This document shows, one piece after another, positions 21,131 to 29,857 of a stretch of DNA of 64,000 bases. Position 1 is the stretch's first letter, and every line of letters begins with the position of its first letter. The DNA is from Caballeronia ptereochthonis (GTDB lineage: Bacteria > Pseudomonadota > Gammaproteobacteria > Burkholderiales > Burkholderiaceae): contig NZ_FCOB02000009.1 of assembly GCF_001545075.1 (NCBI RefSeq), positions 1 through 64,000 of the forward strand. The letters run 5' to 3'. The notes below the pieces were generated by a model. It saw only the letters and a program-made list of their open reading frames with translations. It was not told the origin of the DNA and did no database searches. The translations under genes and the position numbers were made by a program.

Positions 21131-21955
21131 ATGACGAAGACCGAATCGCCCGCGACTCATGATCCGCTGGAACTCGGTGGCTCCGTATGGCTGAAGAGCG
21201 GCACGGAGACGCTCGGCGGCGCGGCGCGCATCGCGCTTCTGGCCGCGATTCGCGACTCGGGATCGATCACCGCGGCGGCGAAGGTCGTCGGCATGAGCTA
21301 CAAGGCGGCGTGGGATGCCGTCGATACGATGAACAACCTGGCCGGCGAGCCGCTCGTCATGACCGCGAGCGGCGGCAGGGGCGGCGGCGGCACGAAGCTC
21401 ACGCCCGCCGCGCTGCGTCTCATCGAGACCTATCGGGCGGTCGAGCGCGAGCATCGAAAATTTCTGCAACGGGCCGGCGCCGCCATCGAAGGCTTCGCCC
21501 ACGACTGGCAACTGATCGGGAGACTGGGAATGAAAACGAGCGCACGCAATCAACTGGCCGGCAAGGTGACGAAGGTCACGCGCGGCGCGGTCAACGACGA
21601 AATCGAACTCGGCCTGCCGGGCGGCCAGACGATCGTCGCGGTGGTCACGCACGAAAGCACTCAATCGCTCGGCCTGAAGGAAGGCAGCGACGCGGTTGCG
21701 CTCATCAAGGCGTCGTGGGTGATGCTGATGGAGGACACGAGCGCGAAGCTGTCGGCGCGCAATCAGTTGCGCGGAACGGTTGCCAGCGTGACGAAGGGTG
21801 CGGTGAACGCCGAAGTGACGCTGTCGCTCGACGACGCCACGACCGTCACCGCGATCATCACGAATCAGAGCGTCGACACGCTCGGGCTCGCGCAGGGTCA
21901 GAAAGCCGTGGCGGTGATCAAGGCGTCGAGCGTGATCATTGGCGTGAACGACTGA
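21131..21955 (+). CDS. modE: ModE-family molybdate-responsive regulator
   Basis: 274 residues. The N-terminal LysR-like winged helix (SGSITAAAKVVGMSYKAAWDAVDTMNN) is followed by two Mop/TOBE repeats of about 68 residues (MKTSARNQLAGKVTKVTRGA and SAKLSARNQLRGTVASVTKGA) that bind molybdate, exactly the ModE layout. It normally represses molybdate uptake genes when molybdate is present, but no modABC is in this window. GAGG six bases before the ATG marks the start; an upstream in-frame start is less likely. It lies 45 bases after the CHAD gene, so the two could be cotranscribed. Confidence 0.92.
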   Translation: MTKTESPATHDPLELGGSVWLKSGTETLGGAARIALLAAIRDSGSITAAAKVVGMSYKAAWDAVDTMNNLAGEPLVMTASGGRGGGGTKLTPAALRLIETYRAVEREHRKFLQRAGAAIEGFAHDWQLIGRLGMKTSARNQLAGKVTKVTRGAVNDEIELGLPGGQTIVAVVTHESTQSLGLKEGSDAVALIKASWVMLMEDTSAKLSARNQLRGTVASVTKGAVNAEVTLSLDDATTVTAIITNQSVDTLGLAQGQKAVAVIKASSVIIGVND

Positions 21956-21972
21956 GTTTCACGCATGGACGC

Positions 21973-21983
21973 GGGGGGGGGGG
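21973..21983. repeat. Run of eleven G
   Basis: An uninterrupted run of 11 guanines between the convergent modE and PAP2 genes, 18 bases past the modE stop and six before the PAP2 stop. Outside both reading frames, so a length change would not alter either protein. Confidence 0.95.
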
Positions 21984-21988
21984 CCGTG

Positions 21989-22675
21989 TCAGGCGGCCGC
22001 CCGCTGTTCCGGCTGAAGTTCCGTGCGGCGCTCGGGCGCGCGATAGAGCTTCGCCTTCCAGCTCGCCCGCACGTAAGGACGCTCGTGGCCCGAAAGCCCG
22101 AGCGCGATTTCGGTGATCCAGTGCTGAGTCGGCACCGGCACGCCGTGCAACGCGACGACTACCGCCGCAAGGCTCGCCGCGACGGGCGTCGGCGCGAGCC
22201 TGCCGGACTCGGCCCGCCACGCGATGCGCACGAACGCCAGCGCGACCAGCGCGCCGAGCGCGCAGCCTGCCACTACCTCCGAGATCGAATGCGCGTCGAG
22301 CACGACGCGCGACACACCGACCCACACCCCCAGCAACAGTCCGGCCGCCACGCCGAGCGCCCGCACCGCGGCGCGCGCGGGCAGCAGCGCGACGAATATC
22401 GCGACGGGAAGCACCGCCGTGGACATCAGCGCATGTCCGCTGATGCCGGTGAAGTCGAGATTGCGCAGGCCGATTCCCCAGCCGATGAACGCGATCTTGC
22501 TCAACGCGACGAGACCGCTCGCCGCGCCGAGCAGCGCAAGCCAGGCGCAAGCGTACTTCCAGCGATAGCCAAGCGCGAGCCAGGCCGCGACGATGAGCGC
22601 CACGGGGCCCATGACGCCGACGCTGCCGAATGAAGTGATCGATATCCAGGCGGAAACAGGTAAGTCCACGTTCAT
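21989..22675 (-). CDS. PAP2-superfamily membrane phosphatase
   Basis: 228 residues with about six hydrophobic segments. The phosphatase motifs are SGHALMS (C2, near 82) and SRVVLDAHSISEV (C3, near 122); the first motif (K-x6-RP) is weak or missing, so the exact substrate class (undecaprenyl pyrophosphate, phosphatidate or other lipid phosphate) is unclear. A soluble C-terminal tail of about 40 residues is unusual. I start at the ATG just before the first membrane helix; 23 more codons are open upstream with no ribosome-binding site. Confidence 0.83.
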   Translation of the reverse strand: MNVDLPVSAWISITSFGSVGVMGPVALIVAAWLALGYRWKYACAWLALLGAASGLVALSKIAFIGWGIGLRNLDFTGISGHALMSTAVLPVAIFVALLPARAAVRALGVAAGLLLGVWVGVSRVVLDAHSISEVVAGCALGALVALAFVRIAWRAESGRLAPTPVAASLAAVVVALHGVPVPTQHWITEIALGLSGHERPYVRASWKAKLYRAPERRTELQPEQRAAA

Positions 22676-23011
22676 TGGTATTCTTGGGAATAGGGGTTGC
22701 TGCAGTGCGGCAGCCAGGCACGAATCGGCACAGTCGATTGGCACACTTGAACCGGGTTGCCGCGAATCCTCAGCAGTATACCGTTTGGGAACATACCGAA
22801 TTATGCGACATTGCCCAAAGATACTTGTCGGTTACATCGCGTAACTTTCGTTTAATTTTGCCTTTTTTGTTGAATTGCTGTTAATTCATCCCGATATGTA
22901 AGAGAAGGATGCGCACTGCCGGAACGATTTGGTGTTATTGTGCAATGCACAACCGGGCGCGGGTTTTTTGCCTGCGCCGTCCGATTGCATGTTTGTAGAG
23001 GATCCAGCCGA
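22676..23011. promoter_or_regulatory. Divergent control region with 15-bp palindrome
   Basis: 336 bases between the divergent PAP2 and esterase genes, with a markedly A/T-rich middle (about 22790-22900). The perfect odd palindrome TTGTGCAATGCACAA lies at 22938-22952, 60 bases before the esterase ATG. It is the kind of site bound by a dimeric regulator. No well-spaced sigma-70 boxes were found for either gene. Confidence 0.55.
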
Positions 23012-24166
23012 ATGTCGAAAAGCCTTACCAAGCTCTGGTTGCGCGGCTTGAGACGCCTGGTCGCCAACCAAGTGGAAGCGATTCGCGTACCCAAACCGCG
23101 GGCGGCGACCAAGCCCACGCGCGCGAAGACCGTCAAGTCGAAACTGAAGTCGGGTGCCGCCAAGGCGGCGACGCCCCGCGCCGGCGGCGCGCGTCCGGCG
23201 ATGCGCGAATCGCGCGTGCGTCCGCGCGCGTCCGCATGGGCGCGCGGGAAGTGGGCGCGCTCGTATCACTCGGCTCCGCCGACGGCGGGACGCCTTATCA
23301 ACCACCTGTCCTACGCGCTTTACACGCCGCCGAAGACCGGTCCGGAGCCCTTGCCTCTCGTCGTCATGCTGCATGGCTGCAAGCAGAACGCCGACGACTT
23401 TTCGCAGGGCACGCGCATCAACCTGCTCGCCGACAAGTACGGATTCGCCGTGCTGTATCCCGAGCAGTCCAAGCATGAGCACGCGCACCGCTGCTGGCAC
23501 TGGTACGACGATTCCGGCAGCGGAGGCGGCGAGGCCGCCTCGGTGGTGTCGCTCGTGAAGGCGATGGTCGCGCAGCACGATTTCGACGAGGAGCGCGTGT
23601 ATCTTGCCGGCATGTCGGCGGGCGCGGGGCTCGCCGCCTTGCTCGCGGTGCGCTATCCGCAGGTGTTCGCCGCCGTCGGCCTGCATTCGGGCGTGGTCTT
23701 CGGCGAGGCGCGCTCGGCCATCGGCGCGATGGACGTCATGCGCCGCGGCAGCCGCACCGATCCTGTCGCGCTGATCGACGCGGCCGTCGACGTTCGCGAG
23801 TATCCGGGCATGCCGGCCGTCATCGTGCATGGCGAGCTGGATTCGGTCGTCACGCCCGCCAACGCCGAGCAACTGACCAAGCAATTCCTCCGGCTCAACG
23901 GGTTCATTGATGCCGTCGGGAATCGCCGTGCGGGGGAAACGCGTCAGGAAACGAACCCCGATGGCGTCGTGAGCGACCACTTCAAGAACGGCCGGCGCGT
24001 GGTGAAGACCGCGATCGTCCGCGGACTCGGCCATTCATGGGCCGGCGGTGACGATACGGTGGCGTTCCACTCGTCGAAAGGGCCGGATTCGTCCGCAGTG
24101 ATGTGGGAGTTCTTCAAGCACCAGCGGCGCTCCAGCGAGGCCACGCGCGATGCGTTCGTCGCCTGA
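23012..24166 (+). CDS. PHB depolymerase-family esterase with basic N-terminal extension
   Basis: 384 residues. The alpha/beta-hydrolase part (about 85-384) has MLHGCKQNADDF for the oxyanion hole, the nucleophile elbow GMSAGAG and GLGHSWAGG with the catalytic His, typical of the LpqC/esterase-PhaZ family that cleaves poly-3-hydroxybutyrate or related esters. The first 85 residues are Lys/Arg/Ala-rich with no signal peptide, so the enzyme is probably intracellular and may bind DNA, polyphosphate or granules. GAGGAT about ten bases before the ATG. The palindrome upstream suggests its own regulator. Confidence 0.85.
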   Translation: MSKSLTKLWLRGLRRLVANQVEAIRVPKPRAATKPTRAKTVKSKLKSGAAKAATPRAGGARPAMRESRVRPRASAWARGKWARSYHSAPPTAGRLINHLSYALYTPPKTGPEPLPLVVMLHGCKQNADDFSQGTRINLLADKYGFAVLYPEQSKHEHAHRCWHWYDDSGSGGGEAASVVSLVKAMVAQHDFDEERVYLAGMSAGAGLAALLAVRYPQVFAAVGLHSGVVFGEARSAIGAMDVMRRGSRTDPVALIDAAVDVREYPGMPAVIVHGELDSVVTPANAEQLTKQFLRLNGFIDAVGNRRAGETRQETNPDGVVSDHFKNGRRVVKTAIVRGLGHSWAGGDDTVAFHSSKGPDSSAVMWEFFKHQRRSSEATRDAFVA

Positions 24167-24249
24167 GATGCGGCGGGCAGCGTTTCGAGTGTTGCAAATT
24201 AGTATCAGCGTTCTAGCACGCGGGGCTGGCGTTGTATCAGGGATTACCC

Positions 24250-24255
24250 TATAAT
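24250..24255 (+). promoter_or_regulatory. Likely -10 box of the DUF3563 gene
   Basis: A perfect TATAAT 43 bases before the DUF3563 ATG. No good -35 lies 16-18 bases upstream. Two direct repeats, TTACCCTA (24244) and TAACCCTA (24271), flank it 27 bases apart and might be activator or repressor half-sites. Confidence 0.45.
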
Positions 24256-24298
24256 TGCTCTCATAGGTAGTAACCCTAGTATTCCAGCGAGGCCCACC

Positions 24299-24472
24299 AT
24301 GTTCCTGCTAAGCCGCATTTTCCTGTTCCTGACCAAGTCCGCCGACGAGCGCGATCGTGCGCGCGACGACGCGTATCTCGCCGAAGCCACGGACATCTAC
24401 GATCTCGAATATCGTATGAAGAAGCTGGATCAACGCGCGACGGCACGTCATCCGTCGTGGATGTCGAACTAA
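24299..24472 (+). CDS. DUF3563 family small protein
   Basis: 57 residues: a short hydrophobic N-terminus (FLLSRIFLFLTK), then the acidic AYLAEATDIYDLEYRMKKLD block and PSWMSN at the end, the DUF3563 signature that is nearly confined to Burkholderiaceae. GAGG lies six bases before the ATG. Many paralogues occur per genome and several are reported as highly expressed, but their function is unknown. A bidirectional hairpin separates it from ohr. Confidence 0.88.
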   Translation: MFLLSRIFLFLTKSADERDRARDDAYLAEATDIYDLEYRMKKLDQRATARHPSWMSN

Positions 24473-24527
24473 GCAACATATGCGCGAAGCGCCGGGTTGT
24501 TTCCCGGTAGACTCCTGAATCGCGAGC

Positions 24528-24554
24528 GGAAAGCCGGCCCATGGCCGGCTTTCC
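24528..24554. terminator. Bidirectional terminator hairpin
   Basis: GGAAAGCCGGCC and GGCCGGCTTTCC form a perfect 12-bp stem over a CAT loop, between the convergent DUF3563 gene and ohr. T-runs are short on both sides, so it may work as a transcription block or mRNA end protector for both genes. Confidence 0.75.
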
Positions 24555-24574
24555 CGTTTCCGTGCCTCGCGCGC

Positions 24575-24994
24575 CTAGATCACCTTCACGCGCACGTCCA
24601 CGTTATTGCGCGTGGCGTTCGAGTACGGGCAGACCTTGTGCGCGGCATCGACGAGCGCTTGCGCGTCGGCGGCGCCGAGTCCCGGCAGCGAGACGCGCAG
24701 CTCGATATCCAGCCTGAAGCCGCCCGCGTCGTTCGGGCCGACGCCCACATCGGCGGTGACGGTCGTGTCGGCCGGCACCGCGCGCTTTTGCTGGCCGGCG
24801 ACGAACTTCATCGCCGAAAGAAAGCACGCCGAATAACCCGCGGCGAACAGTTGTTCGGGATTCGTTCCCGGCGCGCCCGATCCGCCCAGTTCCTTCGGCG
24901 CGCTCAACTTCACATTCAGTTGCTCGTCCGAGGAAATCGCGCGGCCGTCACGTCCACCGGTGCTCGTTGCCGTTGCCTTGTACAGGATGCTCAT
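24575..24994 (-). CDS. ohr: Organic hydroperoxide resistance protein Ohr
   Basis: 139-residue OsmC/Ohr-family thiol peroxidase that reduces organic hydroperoxides using lipoylated proteins as electron donors. Both redox cysteines are visible in YSACFLSAM (near 60) and VCPYSNATR (near 124). GGAG eight bases before the ATG. The MarR-type regulator gene ohrR is next, on the same strand, with an A/T-rich operator region between them, the standard ohr arrangement. Confidence 0.95.
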   Translation of the reverse strand: MSILYKATATSTGGRDGRAISSDEQLNVKLSAPKELGGSGAPGTNPEQLFAAGYSACFLSAMKFVAGQQKRAVPADTTVTADVGVGPNDAGGFRLDIELRVSLPGLGAADAQALVDAAHKVCPYSNATRNNVDVRVKVI

Positions 24995-25101
24995 CGTCTT
25001 TCTCCGTAGGTTCGTCGCCGTCTTGCGGCGCTGAAGGATTGGCGTTCGTTCGTCTTGCTGCGTCGACTACGGGGTTAAATATATCGCGATAATTATTAGT
25101 G

Positions 25102-25117
25102 TACAAATGAAATTATA
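25102..25117 (-). promoter_or_regulatory. Candidate OhrR operator over the ohr -10
   Basis: TACAAAT and AATTATA form an imperfect inverted repeat around GA (5 of 7 positions pair). On the minus strand its right half reads TATAAT, a perfect -10, so a bound repressor would block ohr transcription. A second dyad, TATCGCGATA, lies just toward ohr at about 25082-25091. That OhrR binds here is inferred from how ohr genes are controlled in Xanthomonas and Bacillus. Confidence 0.5.
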
Positions 25118-25154
25118 ACGATCGCACCGTTAGCGAGTCTCTATCAATCGCGGA

Positions 25155-25616
25155 TCAACGGTCGAGATATTCGTTGAGTGACATACGCAGGCGCACGAGA
25201 TCGCCCCGCAAACGCAGCATGGCGTCGATGTCGGAACCCGACGCGCAGTAGATTTCGGCCGGAATGTCGCGGGCGGATTGCTTGAGTTCGCGTCCGGCGT
25301 CCGTCAGCCGGATATGCACCTGCCGCTCATCCTCGACGCCGCGCACGCGCTCGACATAGCCCTGCGCTTCGAGCCGCTTGAGGAGCGGCGTCATCGTCGC
25401 GGAATCGAGCGAAAGGCGCGTGGCGATTTCCTTGACGGTCAGGTCGTCGGATTCCCATAGGACGAGCATCGCCAGATATTGCGGATACGTCAGGCCGAGT
25501 TGCTCCAGCAAGGGCTTGTACGCCTTCGTCATCGCGAGCGAGGTCGAATACAGTGCGAAGCACAGTTGCTGATCGAGTTCGAGCGGGAATTCGGGCGGAT
25601 CGTCGTGCGAAGTCAT
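25155..25616 (-). CDS. ohrR: MarR-family peroxide sensor OhrR
   Basis: 153-residue winged-helix repressor that releases DNA when its N-terminal cysteine is oxidised by organic peroxides. The sensing Cys is in LDQQLCFALYS (Cys near 19), followed by the recognition helix region (LTVKEIATRLSLDSATMTPLLKRLE) and the wing (RGVEDERQVHIRLT). It lies 160 bases upstream of ohr on the same strand and is likely to control it. The C-terminal part has an additional Cys (YCASGSD) as in the two-cysteine OhrR class. Confidence 0.94.
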   Translation of the reverse strand: MTSHDDPPEFPLELDQQLCFALYSTSLAMTKAYKPLLEQLGLTYPQYLAMLVLWESDDLTVKEIATRLSLDSATMTPLLKRLEAQGYVERVRGVEDERQVHIRLTDAGRELKQSARDIPAEIYCASGSDIDAMLRLRGDLVRLRMSLNEYLDR

Positions 25617-25718
25617 GGCGAGAGTGCAGAAGGCCGGGGTGGCCGATTCCGCTAGTGTACTTACAATGCTTCGCGCGCGAAGGATCGCCGCGCGCCACCG
25701 ACGGCGCGCGGCATGCGG

Positions 25719-26540
25719 TCAGGCGTTGGGCGTGCCGGGCGCATCGGGAATGTCCGGCGCGTCCGGGGACTGCACGCCGAAGCAGCCGCGATAGGTCGCG
25801 TAGAACGAGCAGTAGAGCGCCGTCGTGACGAGGATGGACGCGGGCATCAGCACGGCGAGCGCCATCTCCTGGCCCGCGCCGAGCGCCTGCATCAGCGCGG
25901 TCAGCCCGAAGGACACCGCGAGCGCGATGGCGATCCACAGCACGCCGTAATAGATGAACGCGCCGCGGTTGCGCCAGCACGACACGAGGCTGAAGAACAG
26001 CGCCTTCGCGGGCGGCACGTCGTGCCAGGCGACGAGAATCGGCGCGAACCAGAACAGCATCGCGACCGGGATGTAGCATGCCATCGCGACGAGCACCGCC
26101 AGCGGGCTGAAGCTCGCCGCGACCGTTTCCGGATCGCCGGTCGGGCCGTCGCCCATCATGAGGCTGAGCAGCGTGCCGCCGTCCACGAGCGCGGATGCCG
26201 TGAAGATCACCGCCATCGCAACGATATACAGCGCGCCCAGCGCAAGCAGCCTGCGCGCGACGCCGCCGCCGTACGAGCGAAAGCCGTCGACGAGAATGGT
26301 CGGCCAGACCGGCTTGCCCGCGATCGTGTTGCGGCACGCCGCCATGAAGCCGACCGCGACGCCCGGAATGAACAGGAGCGGCAGCACCGGGCCGACGAGC
26401 GGCACGCGCGAGATCAGCGTCATCACGAACAGATAGGCGAAGAACACCGTGAGAAACGCAAACGGGTTGCGGCGGAACAGCCAGATGCCCTGGCGGAACC
26501 ACACGTAGCCGGTCTTGGCGGGAACTTCGATCAGTCGCAT
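25719..26540 (-). CDS. BPSS1780-family membrane protein
   Basis: 273 residues with about six hydrophobic segments and a conserved beginning (VPAKTGYVWFRQGIWLFRRNPFAF), then a GFRSYGGG motif and a Pro/Asp-rich C-terminal tail. This matches the betaproteobacterial family named after BPSS1780 of B. pseudomallei, whose function is unknown. It starts eight bases after the thrB stop, so it is very likely translated from the thrB message. No link with threonine synthesis is known. Confidence 0.87.
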   Translation of the reverse strand: MRLIEVPAKTGYVWFRQGIWLFRRNPFAFLTVFFAYLFVMTLISRVPLVGPVLPLLFIPGVAVGFMAACRNTIAGKPVWPTILVDGFRSYGGGVARRLLALGALYIVAMAVIFTASALVDGGTLLSLMMGDGPTGDPETVAASFSPLAVLVAMACYIPVAMLFWFAPILVAWHDVPPAKALFFSLVSCWRNRGAFIYYGVLWIAIALAVSFGLTALMQALGAGQEMALAVLMPASILVTTALYCSFYATYRGCFGVQSPDAPDIPDAPGTPNA

Positions 26541-26548
26541 AAAGTTGG

Positions 26549-27529
26549 TCAGCGTTGGGCGGAAGAGGCGGGGGCGGCAGCGGCTTTGACGCGTTCGCTC
26601 AGAATGCGTTCGAAATGGCCGGGATCGTGCGCCTTCAGCATCTGCGCCTCGCGCGGACGATGGAAGTCATAGAGGCGCGAAACCCAGAAGCGCATCGCGC
26701 CGGCGCGCAGCATGTCGTTCCAGTGGCGCTCCTCGGCCGGCGTGAAGGGGCGCACGGTCTGATAGGCGCGCAGCATCGCGTCCACGCGCGCGGGATCGAG
26801 CGCGCCGGTCGCGAGGTCGATGCACCAGTCGTTCACCGTCACGGCCACGTCGAAGAGCCATTTGTCGACGCCCGCGAAGTAGAAGTCGAAGAAGCCGCCC
26901 AGACGCGCGTGCTCCTTACCGTGCGCGAACAGCACGTTGTCGCGGAACAGGTCGCAATGGCACGGGCCTTCCGGCAGCGATGCATAGTCCGCCGAACCGA
27001 AGAACGCGGCCTGATGGGCGAGTTCGCCTTCGAAGAGTACGCGCTGCTCGCGGCTCAGGAATCCGACGATCGACGGCGCCTTCTCCTGCCACCAGGACAG
27101 GCTGCGCAGATTCGGCTGATGCCGCGGAAAATCGCGTCCCGCGAGATGCAGGCGCGCGAGCATCTGCCCGACTTCGACGCAGTGCGCCGGCGTGGGCCCG
27201 AGTTCGGGCGCGCCCTCGAGCTTCGTCACGATGGACGTGGGTTTGCCATGCAGCATGCCGAAGAGCGAGCCGTCGCGGCGCGGCATCGGATCGGGCACCG
27301 GCACGCGATGCGACGCAAGATGCCGCATCAGATCCAGATAGAAGGGAAGCTGCGCGGCGGTGAGGTTCTCGAAGATCGTGAGCACGTATTCGCCGTGCGT
27401 CGTCGTGAGAAAGAAATTGCTGTTCTCGATGCCCGACTGGATGCCGCGAAATTCGACGACATCGCCGAGATCGTAGTCTTGCAGCCAGTCGCGGAGCTCG
27501 GCGTTGGTGACGGGGGTGAATACGGCCAT
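26549..27529 (-). CDS. thrB: Homoserine kinase ThrB (APH-fold type)
   Basis: 326-residue cytosolic enzyme that phosphorylates homoserine on the way to threonine. This is the phosphotransferase-fold class found in pseudomonads and Burkholderiales rather than the GHMP kinase of E. coli. Visible motifs are [11 protein letters not shown] near the nucleotide site, the Brenner loop [12 protein letters not shown] and [17 protein letters not shown]. No Shine-Dalgarno is seen before the ATG. The DUF2782 gene upstream and polA nearby match the polA-DUF2782-thrB neighbourhood of Pseudomonas. Confidence 0.95.
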   Translation of the reverse strand: MAVFTPVTNAELRDWLQDYDLGDVVEFRGIQSGIENSNFFLTTTHGEYVLTIFENLTAAQLPFYLDLMRHLASHRVPVPDPMPRRDGSLFGMLHGKPTSIVTKLEGAPELGPTPAHCVEVGQMLARLHLAGRDFPRHQPNLRSLSWWQEKAPSIVGFLSREQRVLFEGELAHQAAFFGSADYASLPEGPCHCDLFRDNVLFAHGKEHARLGGFFDFYFAGVDKWLFDVAVTVNDWCIDLATGALDPARVDAMLRAYQTVRPFTPAEERHWNDMLRAGAMRFWVSRLYDFHRPREAQMLKAHDPGHFERILSERVKAAAAPASSAQR

Positions 27530-27656
27530 GCAGGAAACATCGGTCAGGTTGGACGGCCCGCAGCGGGCCTACGAATGGCGGCGCGAGGCAGGAAGCCGCG
27601 GCGCCGCGAGGAAGCGACCCGCGCGCGAGCTGCGGGTCCGAAGCAATCTTACGGGA

Positions 27657-28055
27657 TCAATAGTGCAGGTTGATCGACGGCAGACGCGTGCTGGCCTTGC
27701 CGTTGTCGCGCACTTGCGGCGACGTGTCGGCGGGCGCGCTCATCTGGTAGCGCGTGCCGAAGTTCGAACGCACGTCGATTTCGACGGGCTTGCCCTTGTC
27801 GCGATATTCGGTGATCTCGGTGCCGTTGGTGCTCAGTTCGTGGTAGCTCGGGATGCGCGGCGGCGAGATCTCGACTTTCGAGCTGACGTTGGCGGGCGGA
27901 CGATTGATGGCTTTCAGGTCCGGAAGGCCCGCGGCCTCTTCCTGCGACATTTGCCTGGCCGCCGGTTGAGCGGCTTGCTGCGCCGGCTGCGCGAATGCGC
28001 CGAGGCTTGCTGCGGCGAGGACTGCCGCGGCGGCGGCGCAAAGGTGCGGCTTCAT
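27657..28055 (-). CDS. DUF2782-like exported protein
   Basis: 132 residues with a signal peptide (MKPHLCAAAAAVLAAASLGA, cut after AFA) and a C-terminal beta-rich part whose TEITEYRDKGKPVEIDVR segment fits the DUF2782 pattern (T-x-x-E-Y-R-x-x-G-x-x-x-x-I-x-V). The middle is Pro/Ala-rich. GGAG eight bases before the ATG. It lies directly upstream of thrB on the same strand, a position conserved with Pseudomonas. Periplasmic; the function is unknown. Confidence 0.75.
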   Translation of the reverse strand: MKPHLCAAAAAVLAAASLGAFAQPAQQAAQPAARQMSQEEAAGLPDLKAINRPPANVSSKVEISPPRIPSYHELSTNGTEITEYRDKGKPVEIDVRSNFGTRYQMSAPADTSPQVRDNGKASTRLPSINLHY

Positions 28056-28272
28056 GATGGTTCTCCAGGCGATGGCCGGATTCTAGCAAAACGATTGCTG
28101 ACTCAGTGCAACGCCTTATTTTGCGCCGGTTTCGGGATTTTGACGTTGCGCCGAAAAAAGGTGTTGCAAGGTGTTATCGCACGCACTCATGCGATGAGGG
28201 GCTTCATGGTCCGCGCATTCATCCGTGTTAATGTCGATTCATTACGAGGGCATTGAAGAAAGACACAAGATC

Positions 28273-29799
28273 ATGACAAACGACCGGACTCAAAGCACGC
28301 AGGGCACACCCGCCAACGATTTTCCGACCGAATCCTTCGAGGATCCCGTCGCGGCCGTCACGCGGCTCTCCGCGATCTATGAAGCGAATACCGCGTTCCT
28401 GCGCGATGCGTTCGCGCGCTACCGGCGCAACGAGCAGTTCACGCATCGCGTGCGCGCGTGCTATCCGTTCATCCGCGTGCGCACCGAGCTGAACACGCAG
28501 ATCGACTCGCGGCGCTCGTATGGTTTCGTAGCAGGCCCTGGCATCTACGAGACGACGCTCACGCGCCCCGATCTCTTCGGCGACTACTATCGCGAGCAAC
28601 TGCGGCTGCTGGCGAAGAACCATCATGTGGGCATCGAAGTGGGCGTGTCGGCGCAGCCGATTCCGATCCACTTCGCGTTTGCCGAGGGCATTCACCTCGA
28701 AGGCGATCTCGACCGCGACCGCCTGCTCGCGATGCGCAATATCTTCGATACGCCCGACCTCGCGCTGCTCGACGATCGCATCGTCAACGGCACGTACGAG
28801 CCGGGCCCGGGCGAGCCGCATCCGCTCGCGCTGTTCACGGCGGCGCGCGTGGATTTCTCGCTGCATCGGCTGCGGCACTATACGGCGACCTCGCCGACGC
28901 ATTTCCAGAACTACGTGCTGTACACGAACTATCAGTTCTACATCGACGAGTTCGTGAAGCTCGGCCGCACGATGATGTCGCGCGCCGACGACGAGGAAAC
29001 CCGCGCGTATCGCAGCGAGTATTCGTCGTTCGTCGAGCCGGGCGACGTCATCACGTATAACGCCAATCTCGGCGAGCAGCCCGAAGAAGGCACGCCGCCC
29101 GCGCGCCTGCCGCAGATGCCCGCCTATCACCTGAAGCGCGCGGACGGCAGCGGCATCACCATGGTGAACATCGGCGTGGGGCCGTCGAACGCGAAGACGA
29201 TCACCGATCACATCGCCGTGCTGCGTCCGCATGCATGGATCATGCTCGGGCACTGCGCGGGCCTGCGCAACACGCAGCGTCTCGGCGATTACGTGCTCGC
29301 GCACGGCTATGTGCGCGAAGATCACGTGCTCGACGACGATCTGCCGCTGTGGGTGCCGGTGCCCGCGCTGGCCGAAGTGCAGGTCGCGCTGGAAAAAGCA
29401 GTCGCGCAAGTCACGCAGCTCGAAGGCACGGAGCTCAAGCGCGTGATGCGCACGGGCACGGTCGCGAGCGTCGATAACCGCAACTGGGAGCTGCGCGATC
29501 ATCGCGAGCCGGTGCGGCGGTTGTCGCAGAGCCGCGCGGTCGCGCTCGATATGGAAAGCGCGACGATCGCCGCGAACGGGTTCCGCTTCCGCGTACCGTA
29601 TGGAACGCTGCTATGCGTGTCGGACAAGCCTCTGCATGGCGAGCTGAAGCTGCCCGGGATGGCCGATCAGTTCTATCGGGCGCAAGTGGATCAGCACTTG
29701 CAGATCGGCGTGAAAGCGATGGAGCTGTTGCGCATGAACGGCCTGTCGAAACTGCATAGCCGGAAGCTGCGCAGCTTCGCGGAAGTCGCGTTTCAGTGA
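28273..29799 (+). CDS. amn: AMP nucleosidase
   Basis: 508-residue enzyme that hydrolyses AMP to adenine and ribose 5-phosphate, which lowers the AMP pool. A long N-terminal regulatory domain (1-250) precedes a nucleoside-phosphorylase-fold catalytic domain with NIGVGPSNAKTITDH, LGHCAGLRN and the base/ribose site ALDMESATIAANGFRFRVPYG. Slightly longer than E. coli Amn (484). The ATG used matches the family N-terminus; upstream in-frame ATGs at 28225 and 28231 are open but less likely. It converges with the LOG-family gene. Confidence 0.95.
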   Translation: MTNDRTQSTQGTPANDFPTESFEDPVAAVTRLSAIYEANTAFLRDAFARYRRNEQFTHRVRACYPFIRVRTELNTQIDSRRSYGFVAGPGIYETTLTRPDLFGDYYREQLRLLAKNHHVGIEVGVSAQPIPIHFAFAEGIHLEGDLDRDRLLAMRNIFDTPDLALLDDRIVNGTYEPGPGEPHPLALFTAARVDFSLHRLRHYTATSPTHFQNYVLYTNYQFYIDEFVKLGRTMMSRADDEETRAYRSEYSSFVEPGDVITYNANLGEQPEEGTPPARLPQMPAYHLKRADGSGITMVNIGVGPSNAKTITDHIAVLRPHAWIMLGHCAGLRNTQRLGDYVLAHGYVREDHVLDDDLPLWVPVPALAEVQVALEKAVAQVTQLEGTELKRVMRTGTVASVDNRNWELRDHREPVRRLSQSRAVALDMESATIAANGFRFRVPYGTLLCVSDKPLHGELKLPGMADQFYRAQVDQHLQIGVKAMELLRMNGLSKLHSRKLRSFAEVAFQ

Positions 29800-29857
29800 T
29801 TCATCGAACCTGAAAACGAAGCGAGCGGCTTCGACAGCCGCCCGCTTCGAGTCACGA

